Assembly (NCBI RefSeq): GCF_040096055.1 | Contig: NZ_JBBMFK010000019.1 | Span: 5,577 to 69,576 of the forward strand | Origin: Pseudoflavonifractor intestinihominis | Lineage (GTDB): Bacteria; Bacillota; Clostridia; Oscillospirales; Oscillospiraceae | DNA: 64,000 nucleotides | Reading direction: 5' to 3' | In this document: positions 7,332 to 15,917 of the stretch, in pieces | Position numbering within the stretch: position 1 is the first letter of the stretch | Layout of the letters: the number at the start of each line of letters is the position of its first letter | Notes under the pieces: model-generated | What the model saw: only the letters and a program-made list of their open reading frames with translations | What the model was told of the DNA's origin: nothing | Database searches by the model: none | Program-made: the position numbers and the translations under genes

Positions 7332-8543
7332 TTATGACAATGATTCAGGTGTAATTACATATGCAGGGCTGTCAGGATAATGTAAACCAAACTTCTCATT
7401 AAGCCTGTTGGTGCTGTGTGCGCAAAAATAGATATCTTTCAATAGTGGGGACTCATAGCCAATAAAAACAATAGCGTGCCCATATTCTCCTCCAGCCTCC
7501 GTATTGACATGAGCAATGCTCCCTACAATTGTGTGCCAAAATGGCATCTGTCCCCCATTTTCAATTTCATAAATGCCAGTATTTAATGCGGCATCGCTTC
7601 CATTTACATAATTTCTAAAATCACTGCAAGAACACCACGATTCATAATCATTCCAATACCATCTCTCTGTTTTATCACTTCCTGATTTGTCCATGTAATC
7701 TGTGTCAGGTGTATTTTCTGGGCCACCTAGTCCAGCATAGATGCATTGAGAAGCAAAATTCATGCAGTCTACGTTTCCAAAGTCAATAAAGGCATCATTT
7801 CGGGACATTGCCCATTTTTGTGCGTAGGCTACAGCTTTGTCAGGGTCATAGCTACTAGTACGAATAATTGTAGGGGCCTCAGAAATTCTATTCTCATTTT
7901 CTAAATAAGCGTTATATTCAGCTTTTTCAGTTGCATAACGTACATTAAACTGAGTAATTTTTGTGTCAAGGTTGAATTCCGTATCTCCAATAATGTATTT
8001 TTGATCAAAATATTCTTCAGGTGCCACTACCGAAGCAACTAGCCATTTATCCTCCGTCATGATTAATGTAACATTATAGTTTATTTCGGCAGCAGATGGA
8101 AGATCATAGTCAACATATTGCCAAGTCAACAATTCAGTTATATTAGCCACTGCAACATTATCGCAAATTTGTATATTTTTAACTGTATATTTCTGAGTAA
8201 AATCATTTACGAAGCCTTCTTGTGCAGAACGAACATATTTATAATATGAAACTTTGTCATTTACTAGCTCTAAGTTATCAGCAAATTCTCTTAACTCAAT
8301 TCTATTCTGCTTAAATTGCTATATATTTAAGGGGTTTTCCATAACTAAAGCAATTGACAAAGAATCAAGGTCATTATCTTCAAATAGATACATATTTCGT
8401 GTAGCTCGCGAGAGATATTCCGTTGCGACCTGCGTAATTTTATTCTCGGCGCTATCATTTTTCCTGTCAAGAGCATAAGTATAAGTGCATAACGCACTCG
8501 TAAGGATAACCGCCGAAAGTATAATAGACATAACTTTCTTCAT
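7332..8543 (-). pseudogene. Secreted amidase-domain protein interrupted by one amber codon
   Basis: Read from ATG 8543, the frame encodes a signal peptide (residues 1-24, MKKVMSIILSAVILTSALC...), runs 74 codons to a TAG at 8319-8321, and then continues open in the same frame to the stop at 7332, about 402 residues in all. The distal part carries the amidase_6 signature VDCMNFASQC (catalytic-type Cys after Asp) and a later His in YGHAIVFIGY. The family comprises secreted cell-wall-type amidases or peptidases of Firmicutes. With only one stop and no frameshift it is either a recent nonsense mutation, a sequencing error, or readthrough. It has an AT-rich composition unlike its neighbours, suggesting acquisition. 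Confidence 0.8.
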
Positions 8544-8650
8544 AAGTCTTCCTTACTTTCTCTTATTTAAATGACATGCTTCATAAACCTCTTGCCAAAA
8601 TTTGTGCATTTCGCATTATATAAACATTTTAATCACCTCCTTTTTATTTA

Positions 8651-8679
8651 AATATACCATATTCTTTTCGTATGAGCAA
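8651..8679 (-). promoter_or_regulatory. Promoter of the amidase gene
   Basis: Minus-strand TTGCTC (8674-8679), 17 nt, TATATT (8651-8656). A perfect ribosome site AAAGGAGGTGATT follows at 8628-8640, but leads only to a 3-codon ORF; the gene start at 8543 has its own weaker site (AAGGAAG). Confidence 0.6.
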
Positions 8680-8784
8680 CCTTTCGGTTCGATATTTTAT
8701 CATTTATATTTGTGGACTACACGTTTGGAATATCATCATAATTGACAGGTTCGGAAATAGGACGTTCTGTCCCTTGATAATAAA

Positions 8785-8823
8785 GAAGCCGTCCGTTCCG
8801 CTGCCTGCGGAACGGACGGCTTC
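8785..8823. terminator. Bidirectional terminator after adhE
   Basis: A 17-bp perfect stem (GAAGCCGTCCGTTCCGC and its complement) with a 5-nt loop, 23 nt after the adhE stop. A T run follows on both strands. The rest of 8544-8845 is AT-rich with no gene that I can support. Confidence 0.85.
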
Positions 8824-8845
8824 GGTTGTTTTTTATTGCGCGCGC

Positions 8846-11452
8846 TTACTTGCCGTAGTAGGCCTTGAGGTACATCTCCTTGATCTCGCTCATGAGGGGG
8901 TAGCGGGGGTTGGCGCCGGTGCACTGGTCGTCGAAGGCCTGCTCCACCATGGCGTCCAGGTTGTCCAGGAAGTACTTCTCGTCCACGCCGTACTCGGCAA
9001 TGGTCTTCTTGATGCCCACGGCGGCCTTCAGGTCCTCAATCTTGGCGATGAGCTTCTTGACGGCCTCGGCGTCGTCCTTGGCCTGGATGCCGCAGAAGCG
9101 GGCGCACTCGGCGTACCGGGCCTGGGTGTGGGGGTACTGATACTGGGAGAAGGTGCCCATCTTGGGGGGGCACTCGGCGGAGTTGTACTCCACCACCAGG
9201 CTGATGAGCAGGGCGTTGGCGATGCCGTGGGGCAGGTGGTGGAAGGCGCCCAGCTTGTGGGCCATGGAGTGGCACACGCCCAGGAAGGCGTTGGCGAAGG
9301 CCATACCGGCCATGCAGGAGGCGTCGGCCATCTTCTGACGGGCCTCCACGTTGGTGCCGTCGGCGTAGGCGGTGGGCAGGTACTCGAAGACGTTCTTCAT
9401 GGCCTTCAGGGCCAGGCCGTCGGTGTAGTCGGTGGCCATGATGGAGGCATAGGCCTCAAGGGCGTGGGTGAGCACGTCAACGCCGGAGGCGCTGGTCAGG
9501 CCCTTGGGCTGGCTCATCATGTTGTCGGTGTCCACGATGGCCATGTTGGGCAGCAGGGCGTAGTCGGCCAGGGGGTACTTCACGCCGGTGTTCTGGTCGG
9601 TGATGACGGCGAAGGGGGTGACCTCGGAGCCGGTGCCGGAGGAGGTGGGGACGGCCACGAAGTAGGCCTTCTCACCCATCTTGGGGAAGGTGTGGACACG
9701 TTTGCGGATATCCATGAAGCGCATGGCCATGTCCTGGAAGTTCTCCTCGGGGTGCTCGTACATGACCCACATGATCTTGCCGGCGTCCATGGCGGAGCCG
9801 CCGCCCATGGCGATGATGCAGTCGGGCTTGAAGGCGGCCATAGCGGCGGCGCCCTCCTGGGCATTTTTCAGGGTGGGGTCGGGCTGGACGTTGGAGAACA
9901 CGGTGTAGACGATGCCCATCTCGTCCAGTTTGTCGGTGATGGCCTTGGTGTAGCCGTTCTGATAGAGGAAGCTGTCGGTGACCAGGAAGGCGCGCTTCCG
10001 GTTCATGACCCAGCGCAGCTCGTCCAGGGCCACGGGCAGGCAGCCCTTCTTGAAGTAGACCTTCTCGGGAGTTCTGAACCAGAGCATGTTTTCACGCCTT
10101 TCCGCCACGGTTTTGATGTTGAGCAGGTGCTTGACGCCCACGTTCTCGGAGACCGAGTTGCCGCCCCAGGAGCCGCAGCCCAGGGTCAGGGAGGGAGTCA
10201 GCTTGAAGTTGTACAGGTCGCCGATACCGCCCTGAGAGGAGGGGGTGTTGACCAGGATGCGGCAGGTCTTCATCGCGGCGGCGTGCTTGGCCATCTTCTC
10301 GGTCTCACGCACGTCGATGTACAGGGAGGAGGTGTGACCGTAGCCGCCGTCGGCCACCAGCCGCTCGGCCTTCTGGAGGGCCTCATCAAAGCTCTCGGCC
10401 TTGTACATGGCCAGCACGGGGGACAGCTTCTCGTGGGCGAAGGGCTCGGAGGGATCGGTGCTCTCCACCTCGCCGATGAGGATCTTGGCGTCCACAGGCA
10501 CGTCCACGCCCGCCAGCTTGGCGATGGCGTGGGCGCTCTGGCCCACGATCTTGGCGTTGACGGTGCCGTTGATGAGGATGATGCTGCGGACCTTGTCCAG
10601 CTCGTCGCCCTTGAGGAAGTAGGCGCCCCGGGCGGCGAACTCCTTCTTCACGGCGTCATAGATGGGAGCCAGCACGGTGACGGACTGCTCGCTGGCGCAG
10701 ATCATGCCGTTGTCGAAGGTCTTGGAGTGGAGGATGGAGCTGACAGCCATCTTGATGTCGGCGGTGTCGTCGATGATGACGGGGGTGTTGCCGGGGCCCA
10801 CGCCCAGGGCGGGCTTGCCGGAGGAGTAGGCGGACTTGACCATGCCGGGGCCGCCGGTGGCCAGGATCAGGTCGGAGTCGCGCATGAGCTGAGTGGTCAG
10901 CTCCAGGCTGGGCACGTCGATCCAGCCGATGATACCCTCAGGGGCGCCGGCCTTCACAGCGGCGTCCAGCACCACCTTGGCGGCCTCGATGGTGCAGCCC
11001 TTGGCGCGGGGGTGGGGAGAGATGAGGATGGCGTTGCGGGTCTTCAGGGCGATGAGGGTCTTGAAGATGGCGGTGGAGGTGGGGTTGGTGGTGGGGATGA
11101 CGGCGGCGATGAGGCCGATGGGCTCGGCGATCTTCTTCACGCCGTAGGCCTTGTCCTCCTCCACCACGCCGCAGGTCTTGGTGTGCTTGTAGGCGTTGTA
11201 GATATACTCGGCGGCGTAGTGGTTCTTGATGACCTTGTCCTCCACCACGCCCATGCCGGTCTCGGCCACGGCCATCTTGGCCAGGGGGATCCGGGCCTGG
11301 TTGGCGGCGGTGGCGGCGGCCAGGAAGATGGCGTCCACCTGCTCCTGGGTGTAGGTGGCGAATACCTTCTGGGCCTCACGCATGGCGGCCATCTTGGCCT
11401 CGAGCGCCTCGATATTGTCGATGATAGCGGTTGCCGTTTTCTGCTCGTTCAT
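8846..11452 (-). CDS. adhE: Bifunctional acetaldehyde-CoA/alcohol dehydrogenase
   Basis: Reduces acetyl-CoA to acetaldehyde and then ethanol with NADH, regenerating NAD+ in fermentation. Residues 1-440 form the aldehyde dehydrogenase half, with the catalytic Cys in DNGMICASEQ; residues 455-868 form the iron-dependent alcohol dehydrogenase half, with GGGSAMDAGK and the metal-binding histidines in THALEAY and CHSMAHKLGAFHHLPHG. 868 residues is the full family length, so no domain is missing. AdhE enzymes form helical spirosomes. The perfect promoter overlaps a Rex-type operator, implying control by the NADH/NAD+ ratio. Confidence 0.97.
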   Translation of the reverse strand: MNEQKTATAIIDNIEALEAKMAAMREAQKVFATYTQEQVDAIFLAAATAANQARIPLAKMAVAETGMGVVEDKVIKNHYAAEYIYNAYKHTKTCGVVEEDKAYGVKKIAEPIGLIAAVIPTTNPTSTAIFKTLIALKTRNAILISPHPRAKGCTIEAAKVVLDAAVKAGAPEGIIGWIDVPSLELTTQLMRDSDLILATGGPGMVKSAYSSGKPALGVGPGNTPVIIDDTADIKMAVSSILHSKTFDNGMICASEQSVTVLAPIYDAVKKEFAARGAYFLKGDELDKVRSIILINGTVNAKIVGQSAHAIAKLAGVDVPVDAKILIGEVESTDPSEPFAHEKLSPVLAMYKAESFDEALQKAERLVADGGYGHTSSLYIDVRETEKMAKHAAAMKTCRILVNTPSSQGGIGDLYNFKLTPSLTLGCGSWGGNSVSENVGVKHLLNIKTVAERRENMLWFRTPEKVYFKKGCLPVALDELRWVMNRKRAFLVTDSFLYQNGYTKAITDKLDEMGIVYTVFSNVQPDPTLKNAQEGAAAMAAFKPDCIIAMGGGSAMDAGKIMWVMYEHPEENFQDMAMRFMDIRKRVHTFPKMGEKAYFVAVPTSSGTGSEVTPFAVITDQNTGVKYPLADYALLPNMAIVDTDNMMSQPKGLTSASGVDVLTHALEAYASIMATDYTDGLALKAMKNVFEYLPTAYADGTNVEARQKMADASCMAGMAFANAFLGVCHSMAHKLGAFHHLPHGIANALLISLVVEYNSAECPPKMGTFSQYQYPHTQARYAECARFCGIQAKDDAEAVKKLIAKIEDLKAAVGIKKTIAEYGVDEKYFLDNLDAMVEQAFDDQCTGANPRYPLMSEIKEMYLKAYYGK

Positions 11453-11521
11453 CTGTGCAGCCTCCTCAAGAATGGGTGAGAGCGGTGGGTCCGCTCATTT
11501 GATATTTTTTTAACGATTCGC

Positions 11522-11550
11522 ATTATACCTACTTGTTAAAATATTGTCAA
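11522..11550 (-). promoter_or_regulatory. Consensus promoter of adhE
   Basis: Minus-strand TTGACA (11545-11550), 17 nt, TATAAT (11522-11527): both hexamers are perfect. The -35 box overlaps the proximal Rex-type operator. Confidence 0.85.
11533..11550. promoter_or_regulatory. Proximal Rex-type operator
   Basis: TTGTTAAAATATTGTCAA, an imperfect palindrome close to the Firmicute Rex consensus TTGTTAA-N4-TTAACAA. It covers the adhE -35 box and spacer, where a bound repressor would block RNA polymerase. adhE is a known Rex target in Clostridia. Confidence 0.7.
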
Positions 11551-11652
11551 TGTGAAAACTGCATTATTTTTTTTGCCATCTTTCAAGAAAGGTTCGTTAT
11601 TTTCTGTGAAAAGTATATATTTGATAATCTTATTTAAAAAAACGGCCTTTTA

Positions 11653-11670
11653 TTGTTAAAATATTATCAA
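11653..11670. promoter_or_regulatory. Distal Rex-type operator
   Basis: TTGTTAAAATATTATCAA differs by one base from the proximal site and lies exactly 120 bp upstream of it. The remainder of the 356-bp gap between adhE and mnmE is AT-rich and holds no gene that I can support. Confidence 0.6.
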
Positions 11671-11745
11671 TTTTTGCAATCTTTTTTCTTCCGTCTTTTT
11701 GACGAATACCCCCGGGATTTTGCCTGGAATTTTACCTGTTCTTGA

Positions 11746-11781
11746 TAAAAAACACGGACAGGAATCCCTTCCTGCCCGCGT
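11746..11781 (-). terminator. Terminator after mnmE
   Basis: A 13-bp stem with GU pairs (plus-strand 11752-11764 with 11769-11781), loop of 4, and a six-T run on the minus strand. Confidence 0.85.
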
Positions 11782-11808
11782 TTTCATACGGATTTTTCCT
11801 TTTTACGC

Positions 11809-13185
11809 TCACTTTCCCACACAAAAACGGGAAAAAATCCGGTCCGTCACATCTTCCTGCACCGACCGGCCGGTGAGGGCGCCCAGAGCGTCCAGGGCCG
11901 CCTCCACGTCGGAGAAAATGGCGTCGGCCGGCATCCCGGCGGCCAGGGCGGCCCGTGCGGAGGCCACCGCCTCCAGGGCTCTCCCCGCCGCCTCGGCCTG
12001 CCGGGCGTTGGTGAGCAGCTCCCCCCAGTTCTCCTCCCCCTGGGGGAACAGCCCGGCCACCGCCTGCTCCAGCTGCTCCAGTCCCGCTCCGGTCCTGGCG
12101 CTGAGGGAGACCACCGGCGGGCAATCCTCCCCTTCCAGGGCCAGCCCCGGGGCCTCGCCGCCGGGCAGGTCGGACTTGGTGAGCACCACGATCACCTTTT
12201 CCGCCGCCGACCGGGCCTGGTCCAGAATGGCCAGGTCCCCCCCGGTTATGCCGCCGTGGGGGTCCATGAGCACCAGGGCCAGGCCGGCCCCCTCCAGGGC
12301 CGCCCGGCTGCGCTCCACCCCCAGCCGCTCCACGGTATCCGTGGTATCCCGGATGCCTGCGGTGTCGATGAGCCGGAGGAGCACGCCCCCCATGCGGCAC
12401 TTCTCTTCAATGGTGTCCCGGGTGGTGCCGGGGATGTCGGTGACAATGGCCCGGTCGTACCCCACCAGGGCGTTGAGCAGGGAGGATTTGCCCGCGTTGG
12501 GCCGGCCCACAATGGCGCAGGGCACCCCCTGGACCAGCTGCCTGCCCCGGCCATAGGTGGCCAGCAGGGCGGACAGTTCCTTCTGCGCGGCGGACAGGGC
12601 CTCCTCCATGGTCTCCGCCCGGAAGGGGTCGATGTCCTCATCCGGGTAGTCCAGCACGGCGCAGAAGTGGGCGGTCAGGTCGGTGAGGGCGTCGTACACC
12701 GCCCCCACCCGCCGCCCCAGGGCGCCGGACAGCTGGCCCGCCGCCTGCCGCACCGCGGAGGAGGTCTCCGCGTCGATGAGGTCGGCCACCGCCTCGGCCT
12801 GGGTCAGGTCCAGCCTGCCGTTGAGGAAGGCCCGGCGGGTGAACTCCCCCGGCCCGGCCTGGCGCACCCCCTGGGCGAACAGCGCCTCCAGCCCCAAGGT
12901 GAGCACCGCCGGAGAGCCGTGGCACTGGAGCTCCGCCGTGTCCTCGCCGGTGTAGCTCCCCGGCCCCCTGGTGTAGGTGGCCAGGGCCTGGTCGATGGGG
13001 TGCCCCTCCCTGTCGTACAGGGTGCCGTACACCAGCCTGCGGCCCTCATAGGCCTCCAGGGGCCGCCCGCCGGCGGGCCGGAACACAGCCGACGCGGCCC
13101 GCACCGCCTCCGGCCCGGACAGCCTCAGAATCCCGATGGCCCCCCTGGCCATGGGGGTCGCCACCGCGGCAATGGTATCTCCCAT
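11809..13185 (-). CDS. mnmE: tRNA uridine-34 modification GTPase
   Basis: With MnmG it installs the aminomethyl-type modification at the wobble uridine of several tRNAs. The N-terminal folate-binding domain begins MGDTIAAVATPMARGAIGI; the G domain has GRPNAGKSSLLN, DTAGIRDT and TKSD; the C-terminus is CVGK, the family's essential terminal Cys motif. The start at 13185 is chosen because AGGAGGT lies 7 nt before it; the frame is open upstream to 13290 but that part does not match the family. MnmE genes often sit near the replication origin with rnpA, jag or mnmG; none of these is adjacent, although a DnaA-box cluster is. Confidence 0.96.
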   Translation of the reverse strand: MGDTIAAVATPMARGAIGILRLSGPEAVRAASAVFRPAGGRPLEAYEGRRLVYGTLYDREGHPIDQALATYTRGPGSYTGEDTAELQCHGSPAVLTLGLEALFAQGVRQAGPGEFTRRAFLNGRLDLTQAEAVADLIDAETSSAVRQAAGQLSGALGRRVGAVYDALTDLTAHFCAVLDYPDEDIDPFRAETMEEALSAAQKELSALLATYGRGRQLVQGVPCAIVGRPNAGKSSLLNALVGYDRAIVTDIPGTTRDTIEEKCRMGGVLLRLIDTAGIRDTTDTVERLGVERSRAALEGAGLALVLMDPHGGITGGDLAILDQARSAAEKVIVVLTKSDLPGGEAPGLALEGEDCPPVVSLSARTGAGLEQLEQAVAGLFPQGEENWGELLTNARQAEAAGRALEAVASARAALAAGMPADAIFSDVEAALDALGALTGRSVQEDVTDRIFSRFCVGK

Positions 13186-13221
13186 TTTACAACCTCCTGA
13201 CGTGCGCTTCCCCGCCGGGAC

Positions 13222-13401
13222 TGTGGACAACTGTCCCCCTGTGGAGGATTGAGTCCCGGTCTGAGGCGGACCTGCGGCAAGTTTGTGCACTCCGCCGTTC
13301 GTTTTACACTTGACACAGTTTTATGTCAACTATTTTTGTATATCCCCAGGTTATCCACCTTCCGGCTTGCCTGTGGAAAACTATGTGGATAATGTGGAAA
13401 A
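13222..13401. promoter_or_regulatory. Cluster of DnaA boxes upstream of mnmE
   Basis: Five 9-mers fit TTWTNCACA or differ by one base: TGTGGACAA (13222-13230), TTATCCACC (13351-13359), TGTGGAAAA (13372-13380), the perfect TGTGGATAA (13384-13392) and TGTGGAAAA (13393-13401). Four lie within 51 bp, two directly abutting. An AT-rich tract lies next to them at 13300-13345. No dnaA or dnaN is present, so this may be a DnaA-regulated promoter, a titration site or a piece of the origin region. Confidence 0.6.
13301..13329 (-). promoter_or_regulatory. Candidate mnmE promoter
   Basis: Minus-strand TTGACA (13324-13329), 17 nt, TAAAAC (13301-13306). The -35 box is one arm of the palindrome TTGACA-N8-TGTCAA (13310-13329), so a regulator could bind here. 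Confidence 0.5.
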
Positions 13402-13568
13402 CCCCTGATACGACAGAATTTACAGTTTTCTTACAGGCCCTTTGCCCTGCATATACATCTGGATACAGGCCGTACAAAGGCCATTATGCGTCTCCTGGAC
13501 ATTTGGCGGTTTTTCGCCGTTTCCGCTCTGCCGCAAGATTACAGTCTGGATAAATAGCGGCAGATAAT

Positions 13569-13596
13569 ACGGGGCCGCCTGCCTGGGCGGCCCCGT
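13569..13596 (-). terminator. Terminator after the FAD oxidoreductase gene
   Basis: An 11-bp perfect stem ACGGGGCCGCC / GGCGGCCCCGT with a 6-nt loop, about 34 nt beyond the stop at 13630. The following minus-strand sequence (ATTATC) has only a weak T run. Confidence 0.65.
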
Positions 13597-13629
13597 ATCA
13601 AACATTATGTCCCGTTGTCCGGGGGGCTC

Positions 13630-15024
13630 TTACTTCAGCCGCTCCGAGATGACCTGAGCCACCTTCACGCCCGAGGCGCCAGCCTGGGCCAGGCCGCGGG
13701 TGATACCGGCGCCGTCGCCGATGGCGAAGAAGTTGGGCAGAGCGGTCTCCAGCTCATGGGAGAGGGCCAGGCGGGAGGAGTAGAACTTGACCTCCGCGCC
13801 GTAGAGCAGGGTGTCGTAGTTGGCGGTGCCGGGGGCCAGCTTGTCCAGCTGGTAAATCATCTCGATGATGTCGTCCAGCTGCCGCTTGGGCAGGGCCAGG
13901 GACAGGTCGCCGGGGGTAGCGGCGGTGAGGGTGGGCCGGACAAAGGACTTGCTCAGCCGGTGCTCGTTGGTACGGATGCCGCCCACCAGGTCGCCGAACC
14001 GCTGGACCAGCACGCCGCCGGCCAGCATGTTGCTCAGGGAGGCGATATGCTTGCCGTACCGGTAGGGCTCATTGAAGGGCTGGGTGAACCGGTTGGACAC
14101 CAGCAGGGCAAAGTTGGTGTTCTCGCTGCGGAGGGCGGGGTCCGAGTAGGAGTGGCCGTTGACGGTGTTGATGCCCTCCACGTTCTCCGCCACCACGTGG
14201 CCGTAGGGGTTCATGCAGAAGGTGCGGACCTGGTCGCCGTACTGCTTGGTGCGGTAGACCAGCTTGGACTCGTACACCACGTCGGTGATGTGCTCAAAGA
14301 CCTTGGCGGGCAGCTCCACCCGGACGCCGATGTCCACCTGGTTGTTGATGAGCTCGATGCCCATGTCCTTGCACTGGTTGGCGAACCACTCCGCGCCGGA
14401 CCGGCCGGGGGCGGCGACGAAATAGGTGCAGTCCACCGTATCGCCCTTGTCGGTGGTCAGGCGGTAGCCCTCCTCTCCCAGGCGCTCGATCTTGGTCACC
14501 GCGGTGTGGAAGCGGAACTCCACGCCCTCCTTGACGGTCTCGTAGATGCTCTGGAGGATCTTCAGGTTGTTCTCGGTGCCCAGGTGCTTGCAGCGGGCCT
14601 GGAGCAGGTGGAGGTCGTACTCCAGGGCCTTCTTCTCCAGGGCCCGGGCCTCGGGGGTGGAGGTGGAGTAGACCTCGGTGGTGGCGCCGTGCTTGACATT
14701 GATGGAGTCCACATAGTCGATGAGGCTCATGACCTCCTTGGCGTCCATAAAGTCGGTGAGCCAGCCGCCAAAGGCTGTGGTGAAGTTGTACTTGCCGTCG
14801 GAGAAGGCGCCGGCGCCGCCAAAGCCGCACATGGTGTCACAGATCTTGCAGTGGATGCACTCCTTCACCTTGCCCGCCACGATGGGGCAGCTGCGGCTGT
14901 AAATGTCGGCGCCCTGGTCCAGGGCCACTACCTTGAGGCCGGGGTTCCTGAGCATCAGCTCGTAGCCGGCGTAAATACCGGCCTCGCCACAGCCCAGGAT
15001 GGCAACGTCATAGCGCGAATTCAT
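13630..15024 (-). CDS. FAD-dependent oxidoreductase (COG2509-type)
   Basis: A 464-residue flavoprotein with the Rossmann dinucleotide motif GCGEAG at residues 11-16 and a C-terminal FAD-binding motif FAIGDGAGITRGLAQAGASG. A cysteine group, CPIVAGKVKECIHCKICDTMCG near residues 45-67, could bind an iron-sulfur cluster or act in redox chemistry. The physiological substrate of this family is unknown. The start at 15024 (MNSRYD) has better ribosome-site spacing than the ATG at 15030; upstream residues in the frame do not match. The gene is monocistronic, with its own promoter and terminator. Confidence 0.85.
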   Translation of the reverse strand: MNSRYDVAILGCGEAGIYAGYELMLRNPGLKVVALDQGADIYSRSCPIVAGKVKECIHCKICDTMCGFGGAGAFSDGKYNFTTAFGGWLTDFMDAKEVMSLIDYVDSINVKHGATTEVYSTSTPEARALEKKALEYDLHLLQARCKHLGTENNLKILQSIYETVKEGVEFRFHTAVTKIERLGEEGYRLTTDKGDTVDCTYFVAAPGRSGAEWFANQCKDMGIELINNQVDIGVRVELPAKVFEHITDVVYESKLVYRTKQYGDQVRTFCMNPYGHVVAENVEGINTVNGHSYSDPALRSENTNFALLVSNRFTQPFNEPYRYGKHIASLSNMLAGGVLVQRFGDLVGGIRTNEHRLSKSFVRPTLTAATPGDLSLALPKRQLDDIIEMIYQLDKLAPGTANYDTLLYGAEVKFYSSRLALSHELETALPNFFAIGDGAGITRGLAQAGASGVKVAQVISERLK

Positions 15025-15074
15025 GTGCATCGTTCCCTTTTCATCAAAAATACGGGCCATAAAAACCCATAATA

Positions 15075-15104
15075 AAGTATACCACACAAAGTCAAGGTTG
15101 GTCT
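15075..15104 (-). promoter_or_regulatory. Promoter of the FAD oxidoreductase gene
   Basis: Minus-strand TAGACC (15099-15104), 18 nt, TGG-TATACT with -10 at 15075-15080. The extended -10 compensates for the weak -35. Confidence 0.5.
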
Positions 15105-15290
15105 ACAAAAATTCGTATTTTGCCCAGTCTTTCGCCGTCGGAACCATTGTGCCAACGGGATTTTATGCAAAACATCGCAAATTTTTACCAAGAAATGAGG
15201 ATTTCTTTCTACCCTGCTTTCTCTCTCCGTCCTACAATAAGGGACAGAGGAGCCCCCAGCGGGCCCAATTTTGTCTGTGGAGGTCTTACA

Positions 15291-15878
15291 ATGGACACCA
15301 TTTCCGGCCATTATCCTGAGATGATCGCGCTGTGCCTGGACGCCTTTGACCGGGGCGGGCCGGTGGCGCCGCTGGACATGCTGGAGGCCATGATGTCCCT
15401 GCCCGGCGTGGAGATGCACACGCCGGAGCACCACTTCATGGTGCCCGCCGCCCTGCTCACCGCCGCCCACAGCGTGTCGGGCCGGGACCGCTCCGCCCTG
15501 GAGCGCTCTCTGCGCACCGCCCTGACCCGTTCCAAGCAGGTGCCCGGCGGCAGCTGCGGCGACTGCGGCTGCTGCGGCGCGGCGGTGGGCGCGGGTATTT
15601 TCGCCGCCCTGTGGCTCAAGACCAACCCCAAGAGCGCCGCCCACTGGGCGGACGCCAACCGCTTCACCGCCTGGTGTCTGGAGTACATCGCCACGGTGGA
15701 CGGCCCCCGCTGCTGCAAGCGGGTGTCCTACCTGGCCATTGAGGCGGCGGTGCCCCTGGCCAAGGATCTGCTGGGGGTGGATCTGGGGGAGCGGCCCAAG
15801 CCCGCCTGCACCCGCTTCGCCCGGAACCCAGAGTGTCTCCATGCCGCCTGTCCCTATTTCCCGTCCAAGAAGGCCTGA
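15291..15878 (+). CDS. DUF5714-type cysteine-rich protein
   Basis: A 195-residue protein with the conserved cluster GGSCGDCGCCGAAVGAGIF near residues 84-102, a pair RCCKRV at about 142-146, and a closing CxxFARNPECLHAACPYF region. The clustered cysteines suggest metal binding. The family is annotated only as a domain of unknown function. The ATG at 15291 is chosen because TGGAGG lies 8 nt before it; the frame is open further upstream to 15120, but that is a low-complexity leader. It is followed 39 nt later by an ABC transporter operon, so its partner may be whatever that system imports. Confidence 0.75.
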   Translation: MDTISGHYPEMIALCLDAFDRGGPVAPLDMLEAMMSLPGVEMHTPEHHFMVPAALLTAAHSVSGRDRSALERSLRTALTRSKQVPGGSCGDCGCCGAAVGAGIFAALWLKTNPKSAAHWADANRFTAWCLEYIATVDGPRCCKRVSYLAIEAAVPLAKDLLGVDLGERPKPACTRFARNPECLHAACPYFPSKKA

Positions 15879-15917
15879 ACGGCCCCAAAATCACACTTTA
15901 GGAGGAATATCACTGCC

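Noticed and set aside
8560..8640. Short ORFs behind the perfect ribosome site before the amidase gene
   Set aside because: The first ATG gives only three codons, and the 18-codon frame further on lacks a ribosome site, so no gene is claimed.
8672..11479. 935-codon open frame antisense to adhE
   Set aside because: It mirrors the codon pattern of a GC-rich gene on the other strand; its translation is low complexity (Gly, Val, His, Leu) and adhE is certain.
13222..13401. Calling the DnaA-box cluster oriC
   Set aside because: No dnaA, dnaN, rpmH or parAB nearby; without genome-wide skew this cannot be supported.
13615..15072. 485-codon frame opposite the FAD oxidoreductase
   Set aside because: Same mirror effect of high GC; no family resemblance.
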